Shown here: positions 45,082-55,666 of the stretch, one piece after another | Layout: every line of letters starts with the position of its first letter | How positions within the stretch are numbered: the first letter of the stretch is position 1 | Source: Paramacrobiotus metropolitanus | Taxonomy: Eukaryota > Tardigrada > Eutardigrada > Parachela > Macrobiotidae | NCBI RefSeq assembly: GCF_019649055.1 | Contig: NW_026570247.1 | Span: forward strand, 558,001 to 622,000 | Direction of reading: 5' to 3' | Length of the DNA stretch: 64,000 nucleotides | The notes under the pieces: model-generated | The model's database searches: none | Told to the model about the DNA's origin: nothing | Seen by the model: the letters and a program-made list of their open reading frames with translations, nothing else | Translations under genes and position numbers: made by a program

Positions 45082-46824
45082 GGTTGCTGTATACAAAATG
45101 GCTCAACAATTCAATAAACTTGCAAGCACAACACAAATGGATGATAAAAATTAATAACTGAAGAAAAATCCGAAGGCACAGCAATGAAATGGAAATAAAC
45201 TTCGTGTGAAAACGAGCACTGGGTAGTGGGTACCTAAGACCTTGTACACAGCAAATAAGCAGCGCGCGTTAGGTGATCATGCAGGACGTTGCGTCGAAAC
45301 ACGGTGCCGCATGTCAGAAAAGCGGATCTGCTGGAATTGTATTTCCGGTTCGTCGGGTAATTAAGCATACACCGAAGACTGTAAAATTGTTATGTATACA
45401 TGATACATGCATTTCGTGTAGTAATGACACGGCAATAACGATAACGCGGTCTACACTGCCGGAGGGCATTTTTCCGGTAAGTCTACCGACAACACCGCTC
45501 GGCGTATGGACAATAACGACACGTACCAGCCACCGTGGTACATTCAGCATTCCAGTAACAGTATGACTACGTATAGTACTCGTACTCGTCTTCAGTATCA
45601 GAAGCCGCTGCGTAAAATTTATTGTTAGGCTGGGTTACATGCATGTGTTTGTGTTGATCGGCTAATTATTTCCCGAAACTTTATGCATACATATTCAGAA
45701 GGATAAACAAGGTAACCACATCCTTTATCGGTTTTATAGCAGCCCTTAGTGAGGCAGTCACCTTATCAACGCGACAGTGAACAGCAAGGTCACTAAGAGC
45801 CTGCTGCTGCGCTCACCATTGGCTGCAATTATTAGTTAGCCAGATTGCTGTCACGCGATTGGTCGAACAGTGATAGCAGTCAGGTGACAACTGACAAGCG
45901 AAGTCTGCAAAGATATCCTTTTATCCATTCGGTTAAACTGTACGAAATCGACGGTATTCATTCGCTAAGAATCTTCGTACTTGTACAGCCTGTACAGGTA
46001 TGTTCGCTGGACTGACCGGTGTACTCCAGTGGTAGTAATTACTAGGGTAGTACGTATTGGTATCCGTAGCACATTAAAATTCAATAAATTGACGTGAATT
46101 TATTAAATTCACGATACTGCAGTACCTATATTACCACTCGACTCGACCATATGACCAATATTAATATCACCGCACCGTTCAACATCACTTATACTATTAT
46201 TCTGGTCTCTGTGTAGCCCGTCAGCACACGCCATTGTGCCGCAAAACAGCACGTAGGTAGTACAAGTACCCCGTATGTACCTGGTGTCTAATTAGACAAC
46301 AAACGTTTCCACAATTCCAGCAAAACTCCAGCCTCCGAGTTGTTAACCTGGTACGCATTGTGTTTTATCCCACCGATAAAGGCAGGGCTGTTTACCGGTA
46401 ACGAGAACCCATCAATTATTCATCCACTGTTTATGATGCTCCTTATCGACTGCCAACGTAATACATCAACTACATTAAGGTAGGGATGTCCTGCCTCCGG
46501 TAAGCGACACGAGCGGTAAACAGGCTCATTAGCGTAACAAACCCACACCGTGACTCTGACGCGTTATCCTGTCTCAGTTCATTCAGATTGCCGAAATCCA
46601 GATTACTGACTGAAGTACAAACTTATGGCATGTTTAAGCACACAAACTCCGCTTTACTGATTTAGTAAAAAAGCGACGAAAGCAGTGGTATTTCACTGGC
46701 GCATTCCTGGTCCCACTTATGCTACACCTCCCGTGCCTTTTCACCGGAGTCGAAACTTCCTTTAAAATAACCCAGGTTTTCGTTATGAATTATTGATAAC
46801 CAAAGTTTTACTGCTCCTCATCCT
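45082..46824. other. Divergent intergenic region
   Basis: It lies between the starts of the Ser/Gly-rich protein (minus) and GPCR 2 (plus). No exon is supported. A small palindrome (ttgacgtgaatttattaaattcacg-type) lies at about 46090-46113. Confidence 0.4.
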
Positions 46825-48422
46825 ATGTCGAATTATTCGAACACCACGGCCCTCCCCTCTCCCCACTGGGGCCCCCCACCCATCCTCATGACCCTCATCA
46901 ACGCCGCCGCGCTGCTCGCCAATCTCTCCACCCTACTCCTCTTCCTCCGCCTGCGCCTAACCAGCTTCGACGTCTTTCTCGCCAACCTCCTGCTGGTCAA
47001 CCTCCTGTACCTCGTCAGCGCCTGTCCCCTGGACACCCTCCACTCCCTGTACGACCCGCACTGGCCGCTGTCCGACGCCCTATGCACCGTGTACCTCTAC
47101 AGCCTGTGGCTCTTCCAGTACCTCCAAGTCCACGCCCACGTCCTCATCTCCGTGACGCGGGTGTGGGCCGTCCGCGCCCCGGTGGCCTACCGCCGACACG
47201 CCACCGTCCCGCGGGCGGTGGGGCTGTGTGCCGCCGCTTGGTGCCTGGCGCACATCCTGACGTTACCGGGGATTCTGCGGGATGCGCTGGTATTCCGGCG
47301 GCCGCTGGAGCACTTTGGGTGCCAGGTGAATGTGGACACGGCGGTGGCGTCGCAGCGGTACTGGTTGCTGTTCCTGCAGGTGCAGGCTACCGCCTGCGAG
47401 GCGGTGGTCATGGTGTCGTACTGGTTGATCTGGTATACGCGGCGGCAACGGCGGAAAATCCGGCCGCGGAGGAGTGTGTGGTCGCATAGCTCCCGGGACA
47501 CGGGGAATGTGGAGCTGGAGACAACACCCTCAGGAAACGAGAAAGCTGTCGCCGATGGTACGTGGTATTATGTTACTGGTTTGCAGCAGTTTTGGCTAAT
47601 GATTGTTTGTTACTGAGTTCTCTTTACCGTACGGATTATCGATAGCCGGCAATCGATGCGCGCAGCAATCGATTACCGGTACCGATCTTCGATTAGCAAA
47701 CGTAAATTCTGTAGCCAGGTAAATACGACGTAGGACCAAAGAAAATGCTTCATTTTAACGCATATTGTTTGAGCGCTGTTTTGTTTGAATCCAGTGCTGG
47801 CGGTTTATGCGCACTGGATGTGTCCTTGTTGCACACATCCTGTTGGTTTTATTATTCAAAGTTCTGAACCGCGGAACGGCTGGCCAGTTTCGCGTTTTTA
47901 TAGTCCCACGTTGTTTACTTGATAATTAATTGTTTACTGTCTTAATAATAATTGATAGTTTTGTTAAAGCCCGAAACGGTCACAGCCAATGAAGTATGAA
48001 TAATTAGAAGACTGCGTTATAGCGACGATGATATACCACGTACAGCACTTGAGGTTGCCTAATTACAGTATTACAGTTTACCTTTCCGCTCCTTCTGTGT
48101 AGGCTCTACACTGCCTCCCAAGAAAATGAGCTGTCCGGTGTCCAACGGACCGTCCTCGCCCGGGCGCACTTTACAGGAGAGAAAGGCCTCCGCTTCCGGT
48201 GGTCCCTCCGGATTCTGCCTGATGACGCTGTTAACCGGGAGTTTGTTTGTCTGTTGGACACCCAATATTGTCTACTTCCTTATCATTTCCTTCGTCGGCG
48301 ACGGGATCTACGACCTGATGATGGCTAACGCCGTCACCGTCCTCTTCAACGTGCAGACGCTCATGGACCCCTTCCTCTTCACACTGGCACTGTCGCATCT
48401 CCGCACCCTTCTCTGTCCTTGA
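46825..48422 (+). CDS. Rhodopsin-like GPCR 2 (orphan, paralogue of GPCR 1)
   Basis: Exons 46825-47557 and 48103-48422 join in phase 1 (G|GC) into 350 residues. N-terminus with two sequons (NYS and NTT), seven hydrophobic helices, TM3 ending in TRVWAVRAP in place of DRY, loop 2 FGCQVNV, third loop rich in basic residues (RRQRRKIRPRR), TM6 with CWTPN, TM7 with DPFLF in place of NPxxY. The intron lies in the third cytoplasmic loop, before TM6. Paralogy with GPCR 1 rests on the shared RVW, GCxVNV and DPxLF features and on proximity (4.2 kb apart, same strand), although GPCR 1 has no intron. Ligand unknown. Confidence 0.88.
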
Positions 48423-48815
48423 CACTGGCTGCTTACACGAGTGTTCTACCAGTTTTTTTGAAGAAATACCATGATTTGATATAATAAACACCCCACCAGA
48501 CCCTGCGCTGCGCCCCATACACGTACTCTGCAACACACCAACAACACTGCATAATGTGCGATGCATGAGCTGATGACTTTTGTGCGCAGAAAACTTGCCG
48601 ATGCGGTGGATAGACAAATTAAATTCGGTTAACCGCGGTACTGTTGCTTGTTGTTAACGGTAGCGAGTAAGCGGAAGCGACAGCAGTGTTGCGGGTTTTT
48701 GAGAGAGAACAGATCGGCATAATTGGGCATATGCGAAATCGAAGTCGGAGCAGGCGGACCTTCCGACGACGACTTTCCGATATCCCATTTGTGCCCGACT
48801 GCCCCAAAAAAACCG

Positions 48816-49793
48816 TTACCCGTTGGAGTAGGGATTCAGCGTGGTGGGGGCCGGCGTCCGGATGTAGCGCGTGTAACAGTTGCTTTTCCATCGCCCTGCG
48901 CGCTGGATCACGCGGTCTGGCACGTTGTTGCCTGCGGCGGTGGTTGCCGCGCCGATGCGGAAGCTGTGGGTGTTAATTCGGAGCTGGTCCGGGTGCCCCT
49001 CCAGGAGACGATGGAGGCAGGCTTCCACGGAGCGCCTGGTCAGGTATCTGCCGTCCTGATGGATGAGGAGCGGCCGTGCTTCAGCTGTCGGGTTGAACTG
49101 AGCAAAAGCCATATACTTCCGGTAGGCCTGCACGGGACACACGGAACGACCGGTCGCCGTCAGCGCTACGGAGTGGCCCTGACCGGTTGGATCGGTCTTC
49201 GTGACTTTTAATTGGATGGTGACTCGGCTATCTTGGTCCTGCACGTCTGTTGACATCAGAGTGCGCCGCGGATCGTAGCGATTGGTAGCGGGGCACGTTA
49301 CTTCTCCGACGCGAAGGTAGCCAAAGTACATGAGGGTGAAAGTTGCCCAATACAATGACTGTTCGTGGTGGGGCATGCTACTGGAGCGGATGGCGTCCTT
49401 CAGGTGCCGCATCATCTCCAGCGTGACAGGTTGGCGCTTGTCCGCGCTGGATGGGGCCAGTCGCCGGTAGCCTTGCAGGGCGCGAGTCACAATGTCGTGG
49501 CCGGTTGGGGATGTCATGCCAGCTTCACGGTGGTAATTGTTGATGCCGGCAAGGTAAACGGTTACGGTCCGGAGGGATTTTCTTGCGGAATACAAATGCG
49601 CGACGTATTCCGCAGTGATTTCTGGCGTCGCTGGGAGTGGCTGAGCAAATCTAGAACTGCAGAATACGGAGAACTGTTTGACGGCAGTTACGTACGTCTG
49701 CCTGGTGGAGCTGGCAATATGGGCGTGCAGCAAGTTGTTTAGGCCGTGTGTGCGCTGTACGCTATTAGAAGCTGCGGGAAGATGTCCGGGCAT
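48816..49793 (-). CDS. Retroelement tyrosine recombinase
   Basis: 325 codons. The C-terminal half carries the lambda-integrase-type catalytic set: Arg in GYLRVGEVT, the H-x-x-R box in HSFRIGAATTAA, the following GRW and the nucleophile Tyr in YTRYIRTP. The N-terminal part (SSTRQTYVTAVKQFSVFC) resembles the core-binding SAM-like domain of phage-type integrases. It would integrate the circular DNA product of the element without a target duplication. Overlap with the RT frame by about 55 nt, in another frame, is usual for these elements. Confidence 0.88.
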   Translation of the reverse strand: MPGHLPAASNSVQRTHGLNNLLHAHIASSTRQTYVTAVKQFSVFCSSRFAQPLPATPEITAEYVAHLYSARKSLRTVTVYLAGINNYHREAGMTSPTGHDIVTRALQGYRRLAPSSADKRQPVTLEMMRHLKDAIRSSSMPHHEQSLYWATFTLMYFGYLRVGEVTCPATNRYDPRRTLMSTDVQDQDSRVTIQLKVTKTDPTGQGHSVALTATGRSVCPVQAYRKYMAFAQFNPTAEARPLLIHQDGRYLTRRSVEACLHRLLEGHPDQLRINTHSFRIGAATTAAGNNVPDRVIQRAGRWKSNCYTRYIRTPAPTTLNPYSNG

Positions 49794-51673
49794 GGATCCG
49801 GACGTTCCGACGCTGTTGGTGCAAGCGCTCGGAATCTGCTTCGCTGAAAACGAGATAGGGAGTCAGCAATCGCGTTATTAACGCCGCGTATATGCTTTAT
49901 AGTAAAAGCCATATTAGCGCATGCAGCGGCTTTTAACATGCGGCGCATGAGATCTAACACGCCAAAGTTGGTTGAGCGTAGATTCTCCCAGGCCAGGGTG
50001 GCGCCTTCGTTGTCGCAGTGGAAGATGACCCGCTTCCTTTGCAGCTTAGAGCCCCAAACAATTAGGCTGAGGAGTATCGGTATCAGCTCGAGGTACTCGA
50101 TGCATGGCTTCCGCTGGATAATCCATGGTGGCCAGCGCAGTTGGAACCATGACCCGTGAAAATATGCACCACGCCCGAGAGTTCCTGACGCGTCTGTGTA
50201 AAGGTCCAGGACGTCAGATCTTGTCCAGTCCGGCTGGATGAAGGACGCGGTGCCGTTCCAGGCTGGGAGGAATTCTTTCCACCATTCCAGATCCTTACGG
50301 AATTCACCGTTGAGAGCGATGAGCCTTTCGTGGTAGTTGTCGGTTAGCAGGGCGATCATGCGTCGAGTAAATAAGCGGCTCGCTGGGACACATTTGGTGG
50401 CAAACGTGAGTGTTCCGATAAGGCTTTGGAGCTGCTGCTTGGTGCAGTGGTCACAGTTGCTCCATTCTTCCAGCGCTTCTTCGATGATCTGACGTTTATC
50501 GTCGGGGAGGCTAAGGGTCTGTCGGACAAAATCTAGCCGGATGCCCAGGAACGTCAGCTGAGTCGCGGGCCCTTCGGTCTTGTCGTGTGCCAAAGGGACC
50601 CCGAGTTCACTGCACGTCTGAGTCATGGTGGACATCAATGTGCCGCACTGATTACTTCCAGGTTTTCCAGCAAAGAAGTAGTCGTCGACGTAGTGGAGCA
50701 TGCTGACTAGACCGGTGCGGTTCGACACGATCCAGTGGACTGCGCCAGCGAATTGCTCGAACACGTACGGCGATGCCCTACACCCGAAAGGCAACACTAC
50801 ATCAAAGTAAAACTCACCGTTCCACTGATAGCCGAGGAGATTCCACTCCGCCGGGCGTACCGGTATCAGTCGGAAGGCTGATTTTACATCCATTTTGGCC
50901 ATGAGTGCGCCTCTGCCGAGTTCCGTTAGGATGGATACTGCATGGTCAACGGTGCAGTATACCAGGGGAAGTTGCGTAACGTCAATGTAATCGTTTACAC
51001 TGTCGTCGTGCGGCTGGGATAAATCCAGGATGGTTCGAATACTACCGTCTTTCTTTGGCCGTGCGCCGAGGGCGTTGCAGACAAAGTGCGGCAAGGGTGG
51101 GTCAGGAAAAGGACCGATGGTATGGCCGGCATCGACCTCTTTCCGTATGGTACGCGTAACCGCATCGTGGTGCTTGCGTGTTGAGACGGCGTTTGGTGTG
51201 GAGCGTGCTTTCTGGGGACCGTTGTAGTAGATAGTGCAACCGTTTGTAAGTGTGGTGGATATAAATGACGTTAATGTGGAGTCCGGATGTTGAGCAAGCA
51301 GTCTGGCAAAGGCGTTAATTTGTAGCGGTGTGGTTGCCTTTGCCGGCACTGTTACTTCTTTATTTATCCAGCTTCGGGCAGGTGGCCGTCCGATGCTTGC
51401 GGTCACCACAGCTGGCGCAGGCGTGGACTCTCCCGGCGCGGCACGGTGTTGGGCAGTTTCCGTAATTATAGTTACGGCAGATTTCCCCGTCTGCGGCGGG
51501 AGCGGCACGAAAGGGCTGCCCGTATCCCGGTTGACCTTTCCGCGGTGCGGGGCAGCTGCTGATGTAATGGTCTGTCCCTCCGCAGTTTCGGCAGCGATCG
51601 TCTTTCTGCTTCGGCTTTTCCGGGCGCGGGGACGGTTCGCGTTCGGCGTGCGATGCGTTCTGGATGCATTCAA
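49739..51673 (-). CDS. Retroelement reverse transcriptase and RNase H
   Basis: 644 codons. The N-terminal 60 residues are basic and overlap gag. The RT core includes AKMDVKSAFRLIPV, LPFGCRASPYVFE, and the catalytic YVDDYFF box, followed by LTFLGIRLD. RNase H follows with LYTDASGTLGRGAYF (first Asp), IEYLELIPI (Glu), FHCDNEGATLAW (Asp) and NAIADSLSR (last Asp), so all four carboxylates are present. Expression may need frameshifting or reinitiation because it begins inside gag. Typical of the DIRS-order RT-RH. Confidence 0.9.
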   Translation of the reverse strand: MNASRTHRTPNANRPRARKSRSRKTIAAETAEGQTITSAAAPHRGKVNRDTGSPFVPLPPQTGKSAVTIITETAQHRAAPGESTPAPAVVTASIGRPPARSWINKEVTVPAKATTPLQINAFARLLAQHPDSTLTSFISTTLTNGCTIYYNGPQKARSTPNAVSTRKHHDAVTRTIRKEVDAGHTIGPFPDPPLPHFVCNALGARPKKDGSIRTILDLSQPHDDSVNDYIDVTQLPLVYCTVDHAVSILTELGRGALMAKMDVKSAFRLIPVRPAEWNLLGYQWNGEFYFDVVLPFGCRASPYVFEQFAGAVHWIVSNRTGLVSMLHYVDDYFFAGKPGSNQCGTLMSTMTQTCSELGVPLAHDKTEGPATQLTFLGIRLDFVRQTLSLPDDKRQIIEEALEEWSNCDHCTKQQLQSLIGTLTFATKCVPASRLFTRRMIALLTDNYHERLIALNGEFRKDLEWWKEFLPAWNGTASFIQPDWTRSDVLDLYTDASGTLGRGAYFHGSWFQLRWPPWIIQRKPCIEYLELIPILLSLIVWGSKLQRKRVIFHCDNEGATLAWENLRSTNFGVLDLMRRMLKAAACANMAFTIKHIRGVNNAIADSLSRFQRSRFRALAPTASERPDPCPDIFPQLLIAYSAHTA

Positions 51674-52688
51674 TGTACGTATCTTCGTGTTGATGGGTCC
51701 ACTGGTCGAAATCGTACGGATGTCCAGTCATGTGCGCGCGGAACTGCCGATCGTACTCGAGCCAGTTGGCGGTCGGAACCCCACGCTCGACGTACGATGC
51801 AATTATGTCCATGTACTTGTAGAAGCGGGTGCTGAGTTCCGGTGCAATGTGAGAGCGGTAGCTGGCAAACACGCCGAAAGCGCGCATCCATGATGTGAAA
51901 CAGGTAATCCGAACTTTCCCGTCCTCCGGCTTAATGGTGACCTTTCCGTTATCGAACACCATTTTGGAATCCACTTTCTTTGGTTTTTCGACGCGGTTCT
52001 TCAGCAGGAGTAAGTCCAGATCAATGTATTCAGTGTGGTCGAGCAGCTTCTTCACGAGCTTTTTGTCCAGCGACGGAAAATGGTGCGGAAAGGGGGGAAT
52101 GGCTGCGTTTCCGGCGGCGCTTCCCCGCAGAGGCCCCAGTCGGCTGAAAACGTCTGGACGTCTCCCAAGGCGCTCGCCGGCCGGCAGACGTACTGGTAGT
52201 GTGTCCGAAAATTCACTGCTAACAGATGATTGCGAGCTGCTACGCTTACCTTTTTCTGCACTGCGTTTACGCTTGCGGTTAGTGGAGTGTCCGATGTGAT
52301 CAGCCTGGTGCACGATTCTTCCGAAGTCGTCACCAATCTGGATCTGCAGGTTGGAGGATGGAGACAGTGGGCGAGGTGCCGATGGATCTGGAACTTGCTC
52401 CGGTGCTGATGGCGGCAGAACAGGTTCCGGTGCTGGTGGTGCTGGTGGTGCTGTCTGTGGCGGCGGTGGGGGTGGTGGTGCCATGCGCTCCATTGCGGCG
52501 AGAATTTTATCCAGCTGTTCCTGATGCTTTTTCTGCTGCTGCGCGAGCGATTGCACCGTCGGTTCCGGAGCTTCCGCGTCGCTCGCTGTGGTGGGGGGCT
52601 TACTGGCGGTGGTAGTCCGTTTCGCTCTGTTGGATGTCGCGGGCGCGCTCTTCGCTGGCTGCCGTCCTCGGTTACCACGTCCAGTCAT
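51360..52688 (-). CDS. Retroelement gag-like nucleocapsid protein
   Basis: 442 codons. The N-terminus is basic and Thr/Ala-rich, followed by QQQKKHQEQLDKIL and a proline run, a central alpha-helical part, then two zinc-binding arrays near the C-terminus: CRNCGGTDHYISSC, and a second cluster with NYGNCPTPC and CASCGDRKHRTATC. The second cluster resembles the CCCH/CCHC-like region of gag in DIRS-order elements. Presumed role: RNA packaging in virus-like particles. Confidence 0.8.
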   Translation of the reverse strand: MTGRGNRGRQPAKSAPATSNRAKRTTTASKPPTTASDAEAPEPTVQSLAQQQKKHQEQLDKILAAMERMAPPPPPPPQTAPPAPPAPEPVLPPSAPEQVPDPSAPRPLSPSSNLQIQIGDDFGRIVHQADHIGHSTNRKRKRSAEKGKRSSSQSSVSSEFSDTLPVRLPAGERLGRRPDVFSRLGPLRGSAAGNAAIPPFPHHFPSLDKKLVKKLLDHTEYIDLDLLLLKNRVEKPKKVDSKMVFDNGKVTIKPEDGKVRITCFTSWMRAFGVFASYRSHIAPELSTRFYKYMDIIASYVERGVPTANWLEYDRQFRAHMTGHPYDFDQWTHQHEDTYIECIQNASHAEREPSPRPEKPKQKDDRCRNCGGTDHYISSCPAPRKGQPGYGQPFRAAPAADGEICRNYNYGNCPTPCRAGRVHACASCGDRKHRTATCPKLDK

Positions 52689-53641
52689 TTCGGGGTGTAG
52701 GAAATGAGCGTTAAATTTGCTTGAGATAATCGGACACGGTTTGGGGATCAGAAGTTTCTTCGCTGAAGGTCACTGAGTACTTAATTGATATGCTATTGCC
52801 TTAGGTGCGGTGTGCAAAACATCGAGCAATTAGTCAAGTAATCAGGTCGGAGGAAAATTTCGACTGAGAGTAATATCAATGCGGTTGTGAGCATTAGACA
52901 GTTGGCTGATGGATAGCTAGCGTGATACGTAAATAGGTCAAGACAAGGATCTGATTACAATAGTGCAGTCTAGATAGAGAGGCCAAGTGATTGCGTCTAC
53001 CTAATTTAACATCGATTAGCAAGCAAATCGTCCTTTAAATTCCTAGCATTTCAACCGAGCGTTTGGAAATTTAGCATCGGTGCCTGGTTGGTTAACGCAT
53101 CATAGGTGCCTGGTTGTTCCCTACATCATTTTCTTAAGATACGTATGTATACAGACAGGCTCATACCACAAGCTAGCTTTCTTTGGCTTGTTACACTTGC
53201 ACATATAAAATATGTACAGAAGTATGGAAAGTCGAGAAGCCGCGATTAAATCGTCAGACTTAAAACATTGGACGATATCCCCGTAGACCGGTACTGCAAA
53301 AGCCGGACTAAGGAGAATTGACGTTCCCGTGGATTGTGTATGGGAAAATGCCATTCTACAGTCTGTAGTCAAAGGCCGTGTGTAACTATCGGAAGCGCTT
53401 AAAATGGCGCCCAACTGTTGATCGCTCGTGCCGCGTTATCAGCTTCAGTTCTATCGTTATCTTTCTTAATGTTTGCTTTCACTCATAGAATCAGAGATAC
53501 GTATTAATGCATGATTTAGCAGCTTGAATTTTGCGGGCCAAGTCCTTTCACAAATAACGCAACGACAGCAAGTTCTAGTACCTCGATCAAACTATTATGG
53601 TAATCTGTCATAAGCACATAGCCTGCACATCTTGGACAAAC
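52689..53641. other. 5' flank of the retroelement and intergenic sequence
   Basis: Probably includes the element's upstream untranslated and terminal-repeat sequence and the promoter of the CUB-like gene. A short direct repeat catcggtgcctggttg / cataggtgcctggttg occurs at 53075 and 53099. No exon is supported. Confidence 0.4.
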
Positions 53642-55666
53642 ATGGGAGCTCTCCAGGCTGCTATCTTGCTCATGGCCATCGGATGCAGAATATATGCGCA
53701 AACATACACTGCCGACAGTAAAGAATTACGCCTCCATTTCCCAGTGCAGTAGCTCGCAAAATGTTCATCATTCTTTCTAGAATTGTAGGATCGTGCCTGT
53801 GGCGGCACAGTAATTGTGCGCTGTCCATACGCCCACGGAGAAGCCGGAACCCTGTGGTTCAGTATTATGCCAACCAAGTTCTGCAGAGTAAAACTTACCA
53901 TGCGAACGGACTGTGGCGGATCCGGGCTCTACAGCATTTATGTGAATATAAGGTACTCATAATAATTGTAATATAACTGTCCTTGTGAAACGCAGTATTA
54001 TCTGGATAAAAGCATTACAATTATGCCGGAAAATTACCCGGTATACTGTGCTATATATACAGATATGCGCGGCCACGAAATACTTTGCTTTGGCGCACTC
54101 CTAAAATACTACTCTACGCTTCGGTAGACGGTTAATTATTTGTCTGCACGGGCGAGAAAAACGTTCGTACGCGCAGTATCCGCCCTCCGGGTCACTTTCA
54201 GTTCTCCAAAACTTATAATGCTTTGGGTTTCCAGCTGCTGGAAGTACCAAGTGTTTCTTCCATTTCTGTTATTTTGTGTCGGTTTGGACCGAATGCTGCG
54301 ATAATTCGCAAACCTATTTAAGCATTAAAGAATGAGATGGAGATTCTTTGTACACTGGCGTGTGTTTTAACGTTTCGGAAAAACATTCTTTCACAACGCA
54401 AGTCAAACAAGTCGCTGTTGTTTCGCTGTGTCCTTCGCAGACACAAAACAGCCAATGTGACTTCTTGGCAATTTCGTACAGGAAATGCTACGTACCATTA
54501 GATTCCCAAATGGAAATCTACGATCTGACGGGCGGTCGCCGCATTCTCGGCAAATCCTGGGGCGGCGGCAACATGCCACAGTTTACCAACCCGACCTCCG
54601 CCGGGCAGTACCGGTCCGATTTCGACCGGAAACCCGAATTGTCCATTGAATACACTCCCTCACCATCCTATCCTCCCGGAGGAATGCATGGTGCTTACTT
54701 TGATTACGTCATCGTTGAACGTGCGTAAATGAGAGTCCTAGCATAAACCGAAAATTTCCGCAATTGTTGACTCTTTGTAGCCGTTGAACTTACTTTTGTT
54801 TTTGCACATAAAGAATACTCGCGGTTAAACCGGTGTATGATTTTGCTTTGTATTTATGTTATTTCACAAAATATAAGTGCAAGATTTTACTTAACTATAT
54901 TATTATAAGTTATTAACAAATGTAGTACACAACAACTTGAAGCAAAAGGAAACGCTGCCGCTGTTTTGGGCACCTTGAATATGCGTCCTAGGATTTTTGA
55001 CGGCGATAACGATTTTGGTTGTTTTTTTAACGTTTAAACTTGTATCATTTTAAGTAGTATTACGCGTATGCACTTTTGTTACACTGATGGCCTTTGCCCA
55101 ATAAAGACTTGAAGCATGTACCGGTACCCAGGCAGAAAGCTGTTACCACTCAACTAAAATTTGACTTAACGTTTTGCAGAATCCCCAGCCGATCACAACA
55201 CAGCCTGCAGCGCCTTAAACGGCTACGTCAACACGCTCTTCATGTGCCATTCAAGTGACCGTGTTACCTGTCCAACCACGTATAAGTTCCCACCCGTTTT
55301 CGACGAAATGGATCCCGTGATGCAGCGCGAAACGTGCAGTAAGTACTGTACGGTTAATTCAGGGCTTGCTTGACATTTTGTGCGATTACAGCAACGACAA
55401 CAACGGCAGCCACGACAACAACAGCAGCATCGACAACGACAACAACAACCGCCACGACAACAAGAGCGCCAAGGACCACAACAAGGACCCCGAGATCTGG
55501 TTACGGACGTGGTTAGTACACACCTTCCAGTGCTCAGTTTTGCTCGTGCATCCGACCCTAATCCTGGTTTTCAGGGTCCACTGCCACACGGAGTGGAGGA
55601 GCGGTTGCCGGCATAGGCATCGGATTTGCGGCGTTCGTGGCTATAATAATGAGCATTTTAACATGA
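53642..55666 (+). CDS. CUB-like membrane-anchored protein with Thr-rich stalk
   Basis: Exons 53642-53717, 53811-53952, 54452-54720, 55180-55338, 55392-55511 and 55575-55666 are phase-consistent and give 285 residues. Signal peptide MGALQAAILLMAIGCRIYAQ. Extracellular part: a beta-rich segment with CPYAHGEAGTLWFSI, then LDSQMEIYD, GKSWGG, YRSDF and FDYVIVE, which fits the CUB pattern (C...D-x-L-x-I-Y-D, G..., SDxS..., Y). A cysteine-rich piece follows (TACSALNGYV, TLFMCHSSD, RETC). Exon 5 encodes a mucin-like run of threonines (ATTTTAA and similar), a stalk likely O-glycosylated. The last exon has a hydrophobic GIGIGFAAFVAIIMSIL and stop, a TM or GPI signal. Exon 2 might instead begin at 53789 (ACGGTVIV in frame), but this breaks the phase. 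The acceptor at 54452 is one of two 11 bases apart. Confidence 0.65.
54000..54240. repeat. Decayed fragment of the fold-back repeat family
   Basis: Blocks such as ggccacgaaatac, ggcgcactcc and cgcgcagtatccgccctccg resemble, in the same order, cgaaaacttt, cgcgcactcg and cgcgcaacatccggttcggg of the fold-backs at 5203-6625. It lies in the intron between exons 2 and 3 of the CUB-like gene. Divergence is high. Confidence 0.4.

Larger units (their letters stand above)
48816..52688 (-). mobile_element. Tyrosine-recombinase (DIRS/Ngaro-type) retrotransposon, coding region
   Basis: Three overlapping frames on the minus strand form gag, reverse transcriptase/RNase H and tyrosine recombinase, the gene order of DIRS-order elements. 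There is no aspartic protease and no DDE integrase. All three frames are uninterrupted, suggesting a recent and possibly active copy. I could not find the split direct or inverted terminal repeats by eye, so the true ends are unknown: the 5' side extends past 52688 and the 3' side into 48423-48815. No methyltransferase domain is visible, favouring an Ngaro-like over a classical DIRS1-like element; this is an inference. Confidence 0.85.

Noticed and set aside
48540-48640. Similarity to 56745-56830 (gacttttgtg ... cggtggata)
   Set aside because: Only about 40 bp of loose match; too little to call a repeat or terminal sequence of the retroelement.
48423-53000. Search for split direct or inverted terminal repeats of the retroelement
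   Set aside because: No convincing pair seen by eye; ends left undefined.
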